From Spongiibacter thalassae (GTDB lineage Bacteria > Pseudomonadota > Gammaproteobacteria > Pseudomonadales > Spongiibacteraceae): a DNA stretch of 64,000 nucleotides. The position numbers and the translations under genes are program-made. Position 1 is the first letter of the stretch, and each line of letters begins with the position of its first letter. The stretch spans positions 275,357 to 339,356 of the forward strand of contig NZ_JAAWWK010000002.1 in the NCBI RefSeq assembly GCF_012272835.1. Reading direction: 5' to 3'. The notes under the pieces were generated by a model. It ran no database searches. It saw only the letters and a program-made list of their open reading frames with translations, and was not told where the DNA came from. This document shows, one piece after another, positions 1 through 8,777 of this stretch.

Positions 1-342
1 TTTGTGGCGGCGGCCTGTGCTGACGGCCGCACGGTGCTGCGCGGTGCAGAAGAACTGCGGGTAAAGGAGAGCGACCGGATCCAGGTTATGGCCGACGGTC
101 TGGTGAGTCTCGGCGTTAAGGCCGAAGCGACCCCGGACGGTATTATTATCGACGGTGGTCCCATTGGCGGTGGGCGCATCAATAGCCATCACGACCACCG
201 CATTGCCATGTCCTTTGCGGTGGCCTCGCTGCGCGCCACTGACACAATACATATAGAAGACTGTGATAACGTGGCTACGTCGTTCCCTAATTTTGTCGAG
301 CTGGCACAGCAGGTCGGAATGAATATTGAGGTGGTGTCGTGA
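1..342 (+). CDS. aroA: 3-phosphoshikimate 1-carboxyvinyltransferase (EPSP synthase), C-terminal part
   Basis: This is the C-terminal ~113 residues of EPSP synthase, which joins phosphoenolpyruvate to shikimate-3-phosphate in the chorismate pathway. The reading frame is already open at base 1, so the gene starts outside the window; the GTG at position 4 is an internal codon. Recognisable family motifs are RVKESDR, which contacts the substrate, and [10 protein letters not shown] near the C terminus. The stop overlaps the start of cmk by 4 bp (GTGA), indicating translational coupling. The aroA-cmk-rpsA order is common in gammaproteobacteria, where the upstream gene is often a tyrA/aroA fusion; whether that holds here cannot be seen. 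Confidence 0.95.
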   Translation, partial: FVAAACADGRTVLRGAEELRVKESDRIQVMADGLVSLGVKAEATPDGIIIDGGPIGGGRINSHHDHRIAMSFAVASLRATDTIHIEDCDNVATSFPNFVELAQQVGMNIEVVS

Positions 343-1028
343 ACGCACCGGTGGTGACCATTGACGGCCCCAGTGGTTCGGGCAAGGGCACACTGTGTCA
401 AATGCTCGCGCTGAAACTGGGATGGCATCTGCTGGACAGCGGTGCCCTCTACCGGCTGACGGGAATGGCGGCGGATCGACACGGAGTGTCGCTGGAGGAT
501 GAGGCGGCAGTCGCCGCGCTGGCCAGTGCGCTGGATGTTGAGTTTTTACCCGGTGAACAGGGTCAGCCCAGTCGAGTGATCCTTGAGGGTGATGATGTCA
601 GCGGGGAGTTGCGAACTGAAACCACCGGCAATCTGGCGTCGCGGGTTGCGGTACTGCCGGCGGTGCGCCAGGCGTTGCTGCAGCGTCAGCGGGATTTTGC
701 CTGTGCACCGGGGTTGATTGCCGATGGCCGTGACATGGGGACGGTGGTTTTCCCAGAGGCGCCGGTGAAGGTCTATCTGACCGCCAGCGCTGAGGAGCGG
801 GCCCAGCGCCGCTACAAGCAGTTGAAAGAAAAGGGCAATGATGTTAACCTCGCGACCCTTTTGGAAGAGATCCAGCTGCGTGACAGGCGTGATTCAGAGC
901 GCGAGCACGCGCCACTGAAGCCTGCCGACGATGCGATTGTTGTCGATAGCAGTGGTTTGGATATCGACCAGGTGTTTGCCCGGGTGCTGGATGAAGTCAG
1001 CGCCCGCATTGCTGTTTCTGCCCGGTAA
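339..1028 (+). CDS. cmk: cytidylate kinase
   Basis: Cytosolic (d)CMP kinase, which phosphorylates CMP and dCMP with ATP for nucleotide recycling. The 229-residue length matches the bacterial family. A P-loop GPSGSGKG lies at residues 10-17, and the NMP-binding segment with [11 protein letters not shown] follows near residue 130, as does the LID-type arginine cluster around [13 protein letters not shown]. The GTG start overlaps the aroA stop by 4 bp, so the two genes are probably co-translated. rpsA follows after 147 bp. Nothing unusual is seen. Confidence 0.96.
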   Translation: MNAPVVTIDGPSGSGKGTLCQMLALKLGWHLLDSGALYRLTGMAADRHGVSLEDEAAVAALASALDVEFLPGEQGQPSRVILEGDDVSGELRTETTGNLASRVAVLPAVRQALLQRQRDFACAPGLIADGRDMGTVVFPEAPVKVYLTASAEERAQRRYKQLKEKGNDVNLATLLEEIQLRDRRDSEREHAPLKPADDAIVVDSSGLDIDQVFARVLDEVSARIAVSAR

Positions 1029-1175
1029 TAACCTGGCAGCTAATTGATTTTCTAAGGGTTTTTCTGCAGGTGTTATACCAGCTAGCCTGTAGATTGACTT
1101 TAAAAAACTGACCCGCGTTAGCTGGTGATGCGGCGATATGGTGGCTTTGCCACATTTAATTTCAGGTAATGACTA
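1029..1175. promoter_or_regulatory. rpsA leader region
   Basis: This 147-bp gap precedes rpsA. It contains a TTGACT box at 1094-1099 without a convincing -10 element at normal spacing, and a small hairpin GTGGC-TTT-GCCAC just before the start. No clear Shine-Dalgarno sequence precedes the ATG at 1176. In E. coli, rpsA also lacks a strong ribosome binding site and is autoregulated by free S1 binding its leader. A similar arrangement here is inferred only. Confidence 0.35.
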
Positions 1176-2855
1176 ATGAGCGAAAGCTTTGCTGAACTGT
1201 TTGAAGAAAGTTTAAAAACGATCGATATGAAGCCGGGTTCCATTGTGACCGGTGTAGTTATCGACATCGACAGCGACTGGGTAACTGTCCACGCCGGTCT
1301 GAAGTCGGAAGGGGTTATCCCCCGCGATCAGTTTGTCGCTGAAGGCGGCGAATTCTCTCTGCAAATTGGTGACGAAGTACAGGTTGCCCTCGAATCCGTT
1401 GAAGACGGCTTCGGCGAAACCCGTCTGTCACGCGAGAAAGCAAAGCGTGCCGAGGCCTGGACCGCACTGGAAGCTGCTCACGAAGCAGAAGAAACAGTGA
1501 CCGGTATTATCAATGGCAAGGTCAAGGGTGGTTTCACCGTCGATATCAACAGCATCCGCGCGTTCCTGCCCGGCTCGCTGGTTGACGTTCGTCCGGTTCG
1601 TGACACTGCTCACCTGGAAGGCAAAGAACTCGAATTCAAAGTTATCAAGCTGGACCAGAAGCGCAACAACGTTGTCGTTTCCCGTCGCGCGGTACTTGAG
1701 AGCGTTAACAGCGAAGAGCGCGAAGCGCTGCTCGAGTCGCTGCAGGAAGGTATGGTCGTTAAAGGTATCGTTAAGAACCTGACCGACTACGGCGCGTTTG
1801 TTGACCTGGGTGGTATCGACGGTCTGCTGCACATCACCGATATGGCGTGGAAGCGTATCAAGCACCCCGGCGAGATCGTGAATGTTGGCGACGAGATCGA
1901 CGTGCGCATTCTGAAGTTCGACCGCGAGCGCAACCGTGTGTCACTGGGTCTGAAGCAGCTGGGCGAAGATCCCTGGGTTGCTATCAAAACCCGTTACCCG
2001 GAAAACAGCCGCGTGAAAGCGAAAGTCACCAACCTGACCGACTACGGCTGCTTTGCTGAAATCGAAGAGGGTGTTGAAGGTCTGGTTCACGTTTCCGAAA
2101 TGGATTGGACCAACAAAAACATCCACCCATCCAAAGTCGTTAATGTTGGCGACGAAGTGGAAGTGATGATTCTGGACATCGACGAAGAGCGTCGTCGTAT
2201 CTCTCTGGGTATCAAGCAGTGTCAGCAAAACCCATGGGATGCCTTCGGTTCACAGTACTCGAAGGGCGACCGTATCAGCGGTGCGATCAAGTCTATTACT
2301 GACTTCGGTATCTTCATCGGTCTGGAAGGCAACATCGACGGTCTGGTTCACCTGTCTGACATCTCCTGGAACGAAACCGGCGAAGAGGCCGTGCGCAAGT
2401 TCAAGAAAGGCGACGAAATCGAGACAGTTATCCTGTCCATCGATCCCGAGCGCGAGCGTATTTCTCTGGGCATCAAACAGCTGGAAGAAGATCCCTTCTC
2501 TGACTACGTGGCCGTTAACGATCGCGGTAGCATCGTAACCGGTGTGGTTAAAGAAGTAGATGCGAAAGCAGCGATCATCACCCTGGCTGACGAAGTTGAA
2601 GGTGTGTTGAAGGCTTCTGAAATCAGCCGTGACCGCGTTGAAGATGCGCGCAATGTGCTGAAAGAAGGCGATTCCGTTGAAGTTAAAGTGATCAGTGTAG
2701 ACCGCAAGAACCGCGCTCTGACCCTGTCTATCAAAGCGAAAGACATGGAAGACGAGAAAGAAGCGGTGAAAGCACTGCGCGAGAAGGAAGTCGAAGCCGC
2801 AGCTCCTGCGACAATCGGTGACCTGATCAAAGCTCAGATGGAAAACAAGGACTAA
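1176..2855 (+). CDS. rpsA: 30S ribosomal protein S1
   Basis: S1 is the large RNA-binding protein of the small ribosomal subunit. It recruits and unfolds mRNA leaders during initiation. The 559-residue product has six consecutive S1/OB domains (roughly 20-85, 105-170, 190-258, 275-345, 362-432, 449-520), with the recurring pattern DYGAF/CF-DGLVH-W and RISLGIKQ, as in the 557-residue E. coli protein. The first two domains are divergent, as usual for the ribosome-binding half. Codon usage is strongly biased, consistent with high expression. ihfB follows, as in many gammaproteobacteria. Confidence 0.98.
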   Translation: MSESFAELFEESLKTIDMKPGSIVTGVVIDIDSDWVTVHAGLKSEGVIPRDQFVAEGGEFSLQIGDEVQVALESVEDGFGETRLSREKAKRAEAWTALEAAHEAEETVTGIINGKVKGGFTVDINSIRAFLPGSLVDVRPVRDTAHLEGKELEFKVIKLDQKRNNVVVSRRAVLESVNSEEREALLESLQEGMVVKGIVKNLTDYGAFVDLGGIDGLLHITDMAWKRIKHPGEIVNVGDEIDVRILKFDRERNRVSLGLKQLGEDPWVAIKTRYPENSRVKAKVTNLTDYGCFAEIEEGVEGLVHVSEMDWTNKNIHPSKVVNVGDEVEVMILDIDEERRRISLGIKQCQQNPWDAFGSQYSKGDRISGAIKSITDFGIFIGLEGNIDGLVHLSDISWNETGEEAVRKFKKGDEIETVILSIDPERERISLGIKQLEEDPFSDYVAVNDRGSIVTGVVKEVDAKAAIITLADEVEGVLKASEISRDRVEDARNVLKEGDSVEVKVISVDRKNRALTLSIKAKDMEDEKEAVKALREKEVEAAAPATIGDLIKAQMENKD

Positions 2856-2866
2856 TACTCCTTGCT

Positions 2867-2893
2867 ACGGGTATTCTCTCAGAGAATACCCGT
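2867..2893 (+). terminator. perfect 13-bp inverted repeat downstream of rpsA
   Basis: The arms ACGGGTATTCTCT (2867-2879) and AGAGAATACCCGT (2881-2893) are perfect complements around a single base. The structure begins 11 bp after the rpsA stop. No T-run follows, so it is not a classical intrinsic terminator. It may protect the 3' end of the rpsA mRNA, attenuate read-through into ihfB, or bind a factor. Confidence 0.5.
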
Positions 2894-2960
2894 AAGCTAC
2901 TGGCTTATAAGCAAAAAAGTGCTAAGCTAGGCTTGATGTCGGGAATGACGGGATTAAGCA

Positions 2961-3254
2961 ATGACCAAATCGGAGTTAATCGAGCTGATCGCAGAGCGGC
3001 AGCCACAGTTATCTCATAAGGATATAGAGCTGGCGGTGAAGACCATGATCGAGCATATGTCTCAGGTCCTGGCGACCGGCAGCCGCATTGAAATCCGTGG
3101 GTTTGGCAGTTTTTCTCTTCACTACCGTGAGCCGCGTATGGGGCGCAATCCCAAAACCGGTGAAACAGTAGAGCTCCCAGGGAAGTACGTGCCCCATTTC
3201 AAGCCGGGCAAAGAGCTGAGAGAGCGGGTGAATTTAAGCCTGAACTCCGGCTAG
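2961..3254 (+). CDS. ihfB: integration host factor subunit beta
   Basis: The beta subunit of IHF, a sequence-specific DNA-bending heterodimer that shapes promoters, replication origins and recombination sites. The 97-residue protein has the HU/IHF fold. The signature [18 protein letters not shown] covers the flank of the DNA-binding arm, and the proline of GRNPKTGE is the residue that intercalates between base pairs. An intrinsic terminator follows 27 bp after the stop. Its partner ihfA is outside this window. IHF is relevant to the nearby tyrosine integrase, since many such integrases need it. Confidence 0.97.
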   Translation: MTKSELIELIAERQPQLSHKDIELAVKTMIEHMSQVLATGSRIEIRGFGSFSLHYREPRMGRNPKTGETVELPGKYVPHFKPGKELRERVNLSLNSG

Positions 3255-3281
3255 CCTAATATGCTGGCCTTAATTATTAAG

Positions 3282-3316
3282 AAACGGTATGGTCTTTGGC
3301 TATACCGTTTTTTTTT
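3282..3316 (+). terminator. intrinsic terminator after ihfB
   Basis: A 9-bp stem, AAACGGTAT (3282-3290) paired with ATACCGTTT (3302-3310), encloses an 11-nt loop and is followed by a run of T to 3316. It separates the rpsA-ihfB unit from lapA-lapB. Confidence 0.85.
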
Positions 3317-3333
3317 GATGGAAATACTAATAA

Positions 3334-3621
3334 ATGCGTCTGCTTAAGTCTCTGCTGGCTCTGTTGCTGGTAATTGCGGTAATCGTAATAGGATTGTTGT
3401 TCAGCATGGAAAATACGGCCACGGTGCCGCTGAGTATTCTCGTTACGGATCTGCCGGAACAGCGCATATCCACCTGGATTCTATTGTCATTTTTTCTTGG
3501 CGGTTGCCTCGGACTGCTGTCTTCGACACTGGTGATTTTGCGCCTGCAAGCCTCCCGCATCGCGCTGCGGCGCAGTCTGGAGCAGTCCGCCCGGAAAGCC
3601 GCCACGGAAAAACGGGGGTAA
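3334..3621 (+). CDS. lapA: lipopolysaccharide assembly protein A domain protein (LapA, DUF1049)
   Basis: A small inner-membrane protein of 95 residues. It has two hydrophobic segments (about residues 5-25 and 42-65) separated by the family pattern FSMENTATVPLSI, then a basic cytoplasmic tail. In E. coli LapA works with LapB (YciM) in control of LPS synthesis and transport. The TAA stop is immediately followed by the GTG start of lapB, so the pair forms one translational unit. Identity rests on the fold pattern and the lapA-lapB-pyrF context. Confidence 0.9.
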   Translation: MRLLKSLLALLLVIAVIVIGLLFSMENTATVPLSILVTDLPEQRISTWILLSFFLGGCLGLLSSTLVILRLQASRIALRRSLEQSARKAATEKRG

Positions 3622-4815
3622 GTGTTTAAATTGATGGACAGCGGCTTGCTGCCATATCTGTTTTTACTTTTGGCGGTCATTATCGGTTGGCTGTTGGGGC
3701 GCTACTCTCGCTCGGAAAAGCCGGATCAGGTCGATCAGGAAGAGGCCTCCTACTACCGTGGTCTGCGTTTTCTGCTCAGCGAACAGCCCGGTACCGCTGT
3801 GGATCAATTTATCGACGCTATTCCGGTCAGTGAAGACTCCCTGCCTACCCACTTGTCGCTTGCAAACCTGATGCGGAGCAAGGGTGAGTTGGAGGCGGCA
3901 ACAAGGATTCATCAGAACCTGCTGTCGCGGCCTACGCTGCCGCAGGACAAATTGCATCAGGTACATCTGGAACTCGCCAAGGACTATATCTCAGCAGGCC
4001 TGTTAGATCGGGCTGAGCGACTGCTGCGTGACCTGGCAGAGGAATCTGAAAGTTGGGCTAAGGAGGCGCTGGAACAGCTGCAGCATATTTATCAGGCCGA
4101 GCGGGACTGGCTTCGCGCCGTGGCGGTGGCCCGACGGCGTCTGCCCAAACCGGGTTGGCTGCTAAAAGCCAAGTTCGATGAGGCTCAGCAGGCGGTCGCG
4201 ACGGCGTTGAGTCATTACCACTGCGAGCTGGCGGAGCAGGCCCTGTCCAATGGCCGGGAAAGTGAAGCGCGCAAGGAATTGCAGCATGCCCGGCAAATGG
4301 ACAAGGACAACGTCCGTGCCTGCCTGATGATGGCGCGATTGTCGCTTCGGGAGCAGCCCCAGTACAGTCTGAATTTATTGCATCGCCTTGCAGAGTCTCA
4401 GTCGGCCTATGCTGCAGAAGTGTTGCCGATATTTCGCGAAGCCTTTCTGCGTATGTCTGACGCTGATGCCTACCAGGTGGCGCTACAGCAGTTGGCGAAT
4501 GTGACCGGCAGCGCCGCGCTGCATATTGAGGTTGCCCGGCTTCTGAGGGAATCTTCTGGCGATGCGGAAGCGCGGCGCTACTTGCTTGAGGCGGCCAGGC
4601 AGCGCCCCAATCTGGGCATACTTACAGCCCTGCTTGCCAGTGAAGGCTCCGAGTCCAGCGAGGTGCTGGCTCCAGCGCTGAAACTGATACTGAAAGAAAC
4701 CCCCCAATACCGCTGTCGTCGTTGTGGATTTTCCGGTCGTAAGCTGCACTGGCTGTGTCCCAGCTGCGAGCAGTGGGGTACTATTGCACCCATACGTGGT
4801 ACCCAAGGCGATTGA
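3622..4815 (+). CDS. lapB: lipopolysaccharide assembly protein B (heat-shock TPR protein YciM)
   Basis: LapB is an inner-membrane adaptor that presents LpxC to the FtsH protease and so sets the rate of LPS synthesis. The 397-residue product has one N-terminal membrane anchor (about 8-26), a long array of TPR helices, and a C-terminal rubredoxin-like zinc knuckle with Cys365, Cys368, Cys379 and Cys382. This matches the family layout and length (E. coli 389). The chosen GTG directly abuts the lapA stop; an in-frame ATG 12 bp further on (3634) is an alternative. pyrF follows after 9 bp, as in E. coli. Confidence 0.94.
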   Translation: MFKLMDSGLLPYLFLLLAVIIGWLLGRYSRSEKPDQVDQEEASYYRGLRFLLSEQPGTAVDQFIDAIPVSEDSLPTHLSLANLMRSKGELEAATRIHQNLLSRPTLPQDKLHQVHLELAKDYISAGLLDRAERLLRDLAEESESWAKEALEQLQHIYQAERDWLRAVAVARRRLPKPGWLLKAKFDEAQQAVATALSHYHCELAEQALSNGRESEARKELQHARQMDKDNVRACLMMARLSLREQPQYSLNLLHRLAESQSAYAAEVLPIFREAFLRMSDADAYQVALQQLANVTGSAALHIEVARLLRESSGDAEARRYLLEAARQRPNLGILTALLASEGSESSEVLAPALKLILKETPQYRCRRCGFSGRKLHWLCPSCEQWGTIAPIRGTQGD

Positions 4816-4824
4816 TTATCCCCC

Positions 4825-5532
4825 ATGACTGTAAATTCTCCTGTAATTGTTGCGCTAGACGTAAATACCCTTGATGAACTCGACGCGCTGGTTGGCCAGT
4901 TGGACCCGGCGGAATGTCGCCTGAAGGTCGGCAAGGAATTGTTCACCCTGTTTGGCCCCCAGGTGGTTGAGCGGTTACACCAGCGGGGGTTTGAGGTCTT
5001 TCTTGATCTGAAATTCCACGACATTCCCAACACCGTCGCCGCTGCTGTGCGGGCGGCGGCGGAGCTTGGGGTGTGGATGGTCAATGTACATGCCAGCGGC
5101 GGCGCGGCGATGATGCAGGCTGCGCGGGCGGCCTTGGCACCCTATGGAGACAAGGCACCGCTGCTGATTGCAGTGACGGTATTAACCTCCATGAACAATA
5201 ATGACCTCGCCGGTGTGGGTATTGCGCGATCTGCCCAGGAGCAGGTTGAGATGCTCGCCGCATTGGCAGAGGACTGTGGAATGGACGGGGTAGTGTGTTC
5301 TGCCCAGGAAGCGCCCCTGTTGCGTAGCGCCCGGGGTAAGGCGTTCTTACTGGTAACACCGGGTATACGGCCTGCGGATAGCAACACAGACGATCAACAG
5401 CGTATCGCAACGCCTGCCGAGGCGGTTTCCCTCGGGAGTAACTATCTGGTGATAGGCCGCCCCATTACCCGGGCCGAAAACCCCGCGGCCAGTCTGAAAA
5501 ATATCAACGCTGAGCTATTGCCGTCGTCTTGA
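4825..5532 (+). CDS. pyrF: orotidine 5'-phosphate decarboxylase
   Basis: Catalyses the last step of UMP synthesis, decarboxylation of OMP. The 235-residue protein carries the catalytic motif [10 protein letters not shown] at residues 61-70, with Asp61, Lys63 and Asp66 forming the charge network. It also has the phosphate-binding end VTPGIRP and GRPIT. It lies 9 bp downstream of lapB, the order conserved in gammaproteobacteria. Nothing unusual. Confidence 0.97.
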   Translation: MTVNSPVIVALDVNTLDELDALVGQLDPAECRLKVGKELFTLFGPQVVERLHQRGFEVFLDLKFHDIPNTVAAAVRAAAELGVWMVNVHASGGAAMMQAARAALAPYGDKAPLLIAVTVLTSMNNNDLAGVGIARSAQEQVEMLAALAEDCGMDGVVCSAQEAPLLRSARGKAFLLVTPGIRPADSNTDDQQRIATPAEAVSLGSNYLVIGRPITRAENPAASLKNINAELLPSS

Positions 5533-5577
5533 ATTAACGGAATACCAGCGCTCACTGATTAAACAAGGAAGAACACT

Positions 5578-6549
5578 ATGGCAGTAATCGATGTATTTAA
5601 CGGCGACGCAGATGGCCTGTGTGCTCTGCTTCAATTACGCAATGCTGAGCCTCAGGACAGTGTGCTGGTCAGTGGCGTAAAGCGGGATATTGCCCTGCTG
5701 AACAGGGTAAAGGCCGCCAAAGGCGATAAGGTTACCGTGCTCGACGTCTCGCTGGATAAAAATCGCGACGGCCTGGCGGCGGCGCTGGCGGCGGGGGCTG
5801 AGGTGTTTTATGTGGATCACCACTTTGCCGGTGAAATTCCCGACCATCCGGCCCTGACTACCCATATCAACACTTCTGCTGATGTATGTACCAGCCTGTT
5901 GGTGAATGGCCATTTGCGCGGGGTGTTTGCTGAATGGGCAGTCGTGGGCGCTTTTGGCGACAACCTGCGGCAGAGTGCCATCACCGTTGCGAAATCCCTC
6001 GATCTGAAAACCGATGAATTAAACCGGCTGGAAAACCTGGGTATCTACCTTAACTACAACGGCTATGGCGCTACCCTTGAAGACCTGCACTTTGAGCCGA
6101 TAAAACTGTTTGAAGCCATGCGTCCCTATTCCACACCCTCGGCGTTTATGGAAGGGGCTACAGAAACCTTTGAGCAATTGGAAGCGGGCTATCACAACGA
6201 CATGCGTGCAGCGGCGGCACTGCCCCCGGTGCACAGCAATGACAACTGTGCTGTTTATGTGCTGCCCAATGAACGCTGGGCGCGGCGGGTGAGTGGAGTG
6301 TACAGCAACGACTTGGCCAACGGCAATCCTGACCGAGCCCACGCTGTGCTCACCGAGAAGGCCAATGGTGAGTATCTGGTGAGTGTGCGGGCACCTTTAA
6401 ACAACAAGCAGGGGGCCGATGAATTTTGCCGTCAGTTCCCTACAGGTGGCGGTCGCGCGGCAGCGGCGGGTATCAATGATTTGCCCGGCGACAGCCTGGA
6501 ACATTTTTGCGCAAAATTTGACAGCTTTTACCGGGGGCTTGCGAAATAG
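5578..6549 (+). CDS. DHH-family phosphoesterase
   Basis: A 323-residue cytosolic protein of the DHH superfamily of metal-dependent phosphoesterases. Metal ligands are visible in the N-terminal FNGDADG (Asp10, Asp12) and in the diagnostic VDHH (Asp80-His82). A C-terminal glycine-rich FPTGGGRAAAAG resembles the DHHA1-type substrate-binding segment. Relatives include RecJ, NrnA and pyrophosphatases, but it is too short and lacks the OB domain of RecJ. The substrate (oligonucleotide, pAp or nucleotide) cannot be read from the sequence. A good Shine-Dalgarno AAGGAAGAA precedes the ATG. The SLC13-like permease starts 2 bp after the stop, so the two are co-transcribed. Confidence 0.85.
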   Translation: MAVIDVFNGDADGLCALLQLRNAEPQDSVLVSGVKRDIALLNRVKAAKGDKVTVLDVSLDKNRDGLAAALAAGAEVFYVDHHFAGEIPDHPALTTHINTSADVCTSLLVNGHLRGVFAEWAVVGAFGDNLRQSAITVAKSLDLKTDELNRLENLGIYLNYNGYGATLEDLHFEPIKLFEAMRPYSTPSAFMEGATETFEQLEAGYHNDMRAAAALPPVHSNDNCAVYVLPNERWARRVSGVYSNDLANGNPDRAHAVLTEKANGEYLVSVRAPLNNKQGADEFCRQFPTGGGRAAAAGINDLPGDSLEHFCAKFDSFYRGLAK

Positions 6550-6551
6550 AC

Positions 6552-8324
6552 ATGTTTACCCCGGAAGCGTGGTTAACCATAGCGGTGATCACGACCTGTC
6601 TATCCGCGCTGGTGTTTACCAATCGTCCCGCCGATATGGTGTTGTTCGGCGGGGTGATTTTGCTGATGTTAGCGGGCGTGCTGACACCGGCCGAGGCGCT
6701 GGCGGGCATGTCCAACGAGGGTATGGCAACGGTTGGCGTGCTGTTTATTGTCGCCCAGGCCCTGTCGGAAACCGGAGTAGTTAGCTGGATTTCGCAGAAT
6801 GTATTGGGGCGTCCGCGGTCGGCAGTCAGTGCCCAGTTTAGATTGATGGCGCCGGTGGCGGCCTTCAGCAGCATTCTCAACAACACGCCGGTGGTGGCGA
6901 TGCTGATCCCCGCGGTCAGGGATTGGGCCAAGCGCAACAAGCTGTCGCCGTCGCAGTTAATGATCCCCCTGAGTTATGCAGCCATTGTGGGCGGCACCTG
7001 TACATTGGTGGGTACCAGTACCAACCTGGTGGTCAACGGCATGCTGATACAGTACGCCCCCGAAGACACCCTGGGCATGTTTGACCTCGCCTGGGTGGGG
7101 GTGCCGTGCACCCTGTTGGTGATTGCGTTTGTGATGCTCTTTGCCAAATACCTCTTACCTCACAATGGGGGGAAAGACGCCCGCTTTGGCGATACCCGGC
7201 AATACATCGTTGAAATGTATGTCGAGCCGGGCAGCCCGATTGTCGGTCAGTCGATCGAGGGCGCAGGCTTGCGCCAATTGCCGGGCATGTTTTTGATCGA
7301 GATTATTCGCGAGGGTCGGATTATCACGGCGGTGTCGCCCTCTGAAACCCTGCGTGGCAGCGACCAACTGGTGTTTGCCGGGGATGTGCGCTCAGTGGTC
7401 GATCTGAAAAATATCCACGGCCTGAAACTGGCTGAAAAACAGGTGTTCAAGCTGGATGGAGGCAATTTAAGTCGTTGCCTGGTGGAGGTAGTCGTCTCTC
7501 ACAGTTTTCCCCAGTTGGGTCGTCGCATACGCGATATGCGTTTTCGTAACACATACGGCGCGGCGGTGATCGCGGTATCTCGCAATGGCTCCCAGATCAA
7601 GGGTCGTCTCGGTGATATCGAACTGGAGGCCGGCGATACGCTGCTATTGGAGGCTCACGAGAACTTCGTCGCCAATCAGCGCTATTCCCGGGATTTTCTG
7701 TTGGTGAGCGAAATTGAAAACTCTCGTCCGGTTCGCCATGAGCATCGCGGCCGCGCTTCATTGATTATGCTCGGCATGGTGTTGGTGGTAGCTGTGGGGT
7801 GGCTGTCAATGCTCAAAGCCGCCTGTGTTGCTGCGGGTTTGATGATCGCCCTGCGCTGCATTCGTGCCAGTGAAGCCCGCCGCAGCGTGGACTGGCAGGT
7901 ATTGCTGGTGATCGCCGCGTCGATTGCACTGGGTAGTGCGCTGGAGAAAACCGGCGCAGCGGAAGTCATTGCCCGTGGTATTGTGGGGTTGGCGGAGGGG
8001 TCGCCATTGGCCACCCTTGGCGCGGTGTTCGTCGTAACGGCATTGTTTTCGGCGGTTATTTCCAATCTTGCCGCTGCCGTGATCGTATTCCCGATTTGTC
8101 TGGCGGCGAGCCAGCAACTCGGTGTTAGCCTACTGCCCTTTGCTGTGGTGTTGATGATGGCGGCCTCGGCGAGTTTCGCTACACCGATCGGTTACCAAAC
8201 CAATTTAATGGTGTATGGCCCGGGCAATTACCGCTTTTCTGACTTCCTGAAAATGGGCCTGCCATTAACCCTGTTGGTGGGAATAGTGACCTTGCTCATT
8301 GTGCCGCTGATCTGGCCGTTCTGA
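6552..8324 (+). CDS. SLC13/DASS-type anion permease with two TrkA-C domains
   Basis: A 590-residue inner-membrane transporter. It has two halves of membrane helices (about 1-200 and 400-590) with the family signature around ILNNTPVVAMLIPAV and the mirrored SNLAAAVIVFPI and ATPIGYQTNLMVYGPG. Two cytoplasmic TrkA-C (RCK_C) regulatory domains lie between them at roughly 205-290 and 300-385. Members of this architecture move divalent anions such as sulfate, or dicarboxylates, usually with sodium; the substrate here is unknown. It follows the DHH phosphoesterase by 2 bp. The stop codon sits in the loop of a small hairpin (8312-8332). Confidence 0.88.
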   Translation: MFTPEAWLTIAVITTCLSALVFTNRPADMVLFGGVILLMLAGVLTPAEALAGMSNEGMATVGVLFIVAQALSETGVVSWISQNVLGRPRSAVSAQFRLMAPVAAFSSILNNTPVVAMLIPAVRDWAKRNKLSPSQLMIPLSYAAIVGGTCTLVGTSTNLVVNGMLIQYAPEDTLGMFDLAWVGVPCTLLVIAFVMLFAKYLLPHNGGKDARFGDTRQYIVEMYVEPGSPIVGQSIEGAGLRQLPGMFLIEIIREGRIITAVSPSETLRGSDQLVFAGDVRSVVDLKNIHGLKLAEKQVFKLDGGNLSRCLVEVVVSHSFPQLGRRIRDMRFRNTYGAAVIAVSRNGSQIKGRLGDIELEAGDTLLLEAHENFVANQRYSRDFLLVSEIENSRPVRHEHRGRASLIMLGMVLVVAVGWLSMLKAACVAAGLMIALRCIRASEARRSVDWQVLLVIAASIALGSALEKTGAAEVIARGIVGLAEGSPLATLGAVFVVTALFSAVISNLAAAVIVFPICLAASQQLGVSLLPFAVVLMMAASASFATPIGYQTNLMVYGPGNYRFSDFLKMGLPLTLLVGIVTLLIVPLIWPF

Positions 8325-8332
8325 GCGGCCAG
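8312..8332 (+). terminator. hairpin across the permease stop codon
   Basis: CTGGCCG (8312-8318) pairs with CGGCCAG (8326-8332) around a 7-nt loop that holds the TGA stop. It lies between two convergent genes and has no T-run. It may act as a weak bidirectional transcription barrier. Confidence 0.4.
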
Positions 8333-8343
8333 TGGGCGGTATG

Positions 8344-8694
8344 CTAGCGCTCACAGTAAAGCTCTTTAACCGCGTCGAAGCGGTTGCCGCGCAGCAGTTC
8401 GCGGTGATCGCTGACCGCCACAGCCAGATCCATTCCAGTGAAGCCGTTGCGCAGCAACAGGCCGCACGCGGTTTTGGCAAGTTTCTTCGGTTTCACCCGT
8501 TCAATATCAGCGCTGAGCAACAGCCGGTTATGGCGTAGCCACATCGCCTTGTGGGTGGCAAACGCCGGTTCATGCTCGAAATAGCGTTGCATTTGTCTAT
8601 GAGCGTTGGAAAAACGGTCCTGGGCGCTATAGGCCGGGGTGGCCGCAATAACGGCGAACAAATAGCAGGCTAGGCTGACGCGAAGGGCCTTCAT
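8344..8694 (-). CDS. hypothetical exported protein
   Basis: A 116-residue protein of no recognised family. Residues 1-23 form a signal peptide (MKALR, a hydrophobic core, then cleavage near AYSA). The mature part of about 93 residues is basic, has two cysteines (in KTACGLL and LYCER) that could form a disulfide, and is probably periplasmic. It is convergent with the SLC13 permease and lies 83 bp downstream of the acyl-CoA ligase on the same strand, so it might be the last gene of that unit. No function is proposed. Confidence 0.65.
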   Translation of the reverse strand: MKALRVSLACYLFAVIAATPAYSAQDRFSNAHRQMQRYFEHEPAFATHKAMWLRHNRLLLSADIERVKPKKLAKTACGLLLRNGFTGMDLAVAVSDHRELLRGNRFDAVKELYCER

Positions 8695-8777
8695 GGAATA
8701 TCCCGAATCAAAATGATGGCCACAGTGTAGCGTGTTCGCGACGGTTTCACCGAGAGTTAGTGCACTGCTATGGCAAC

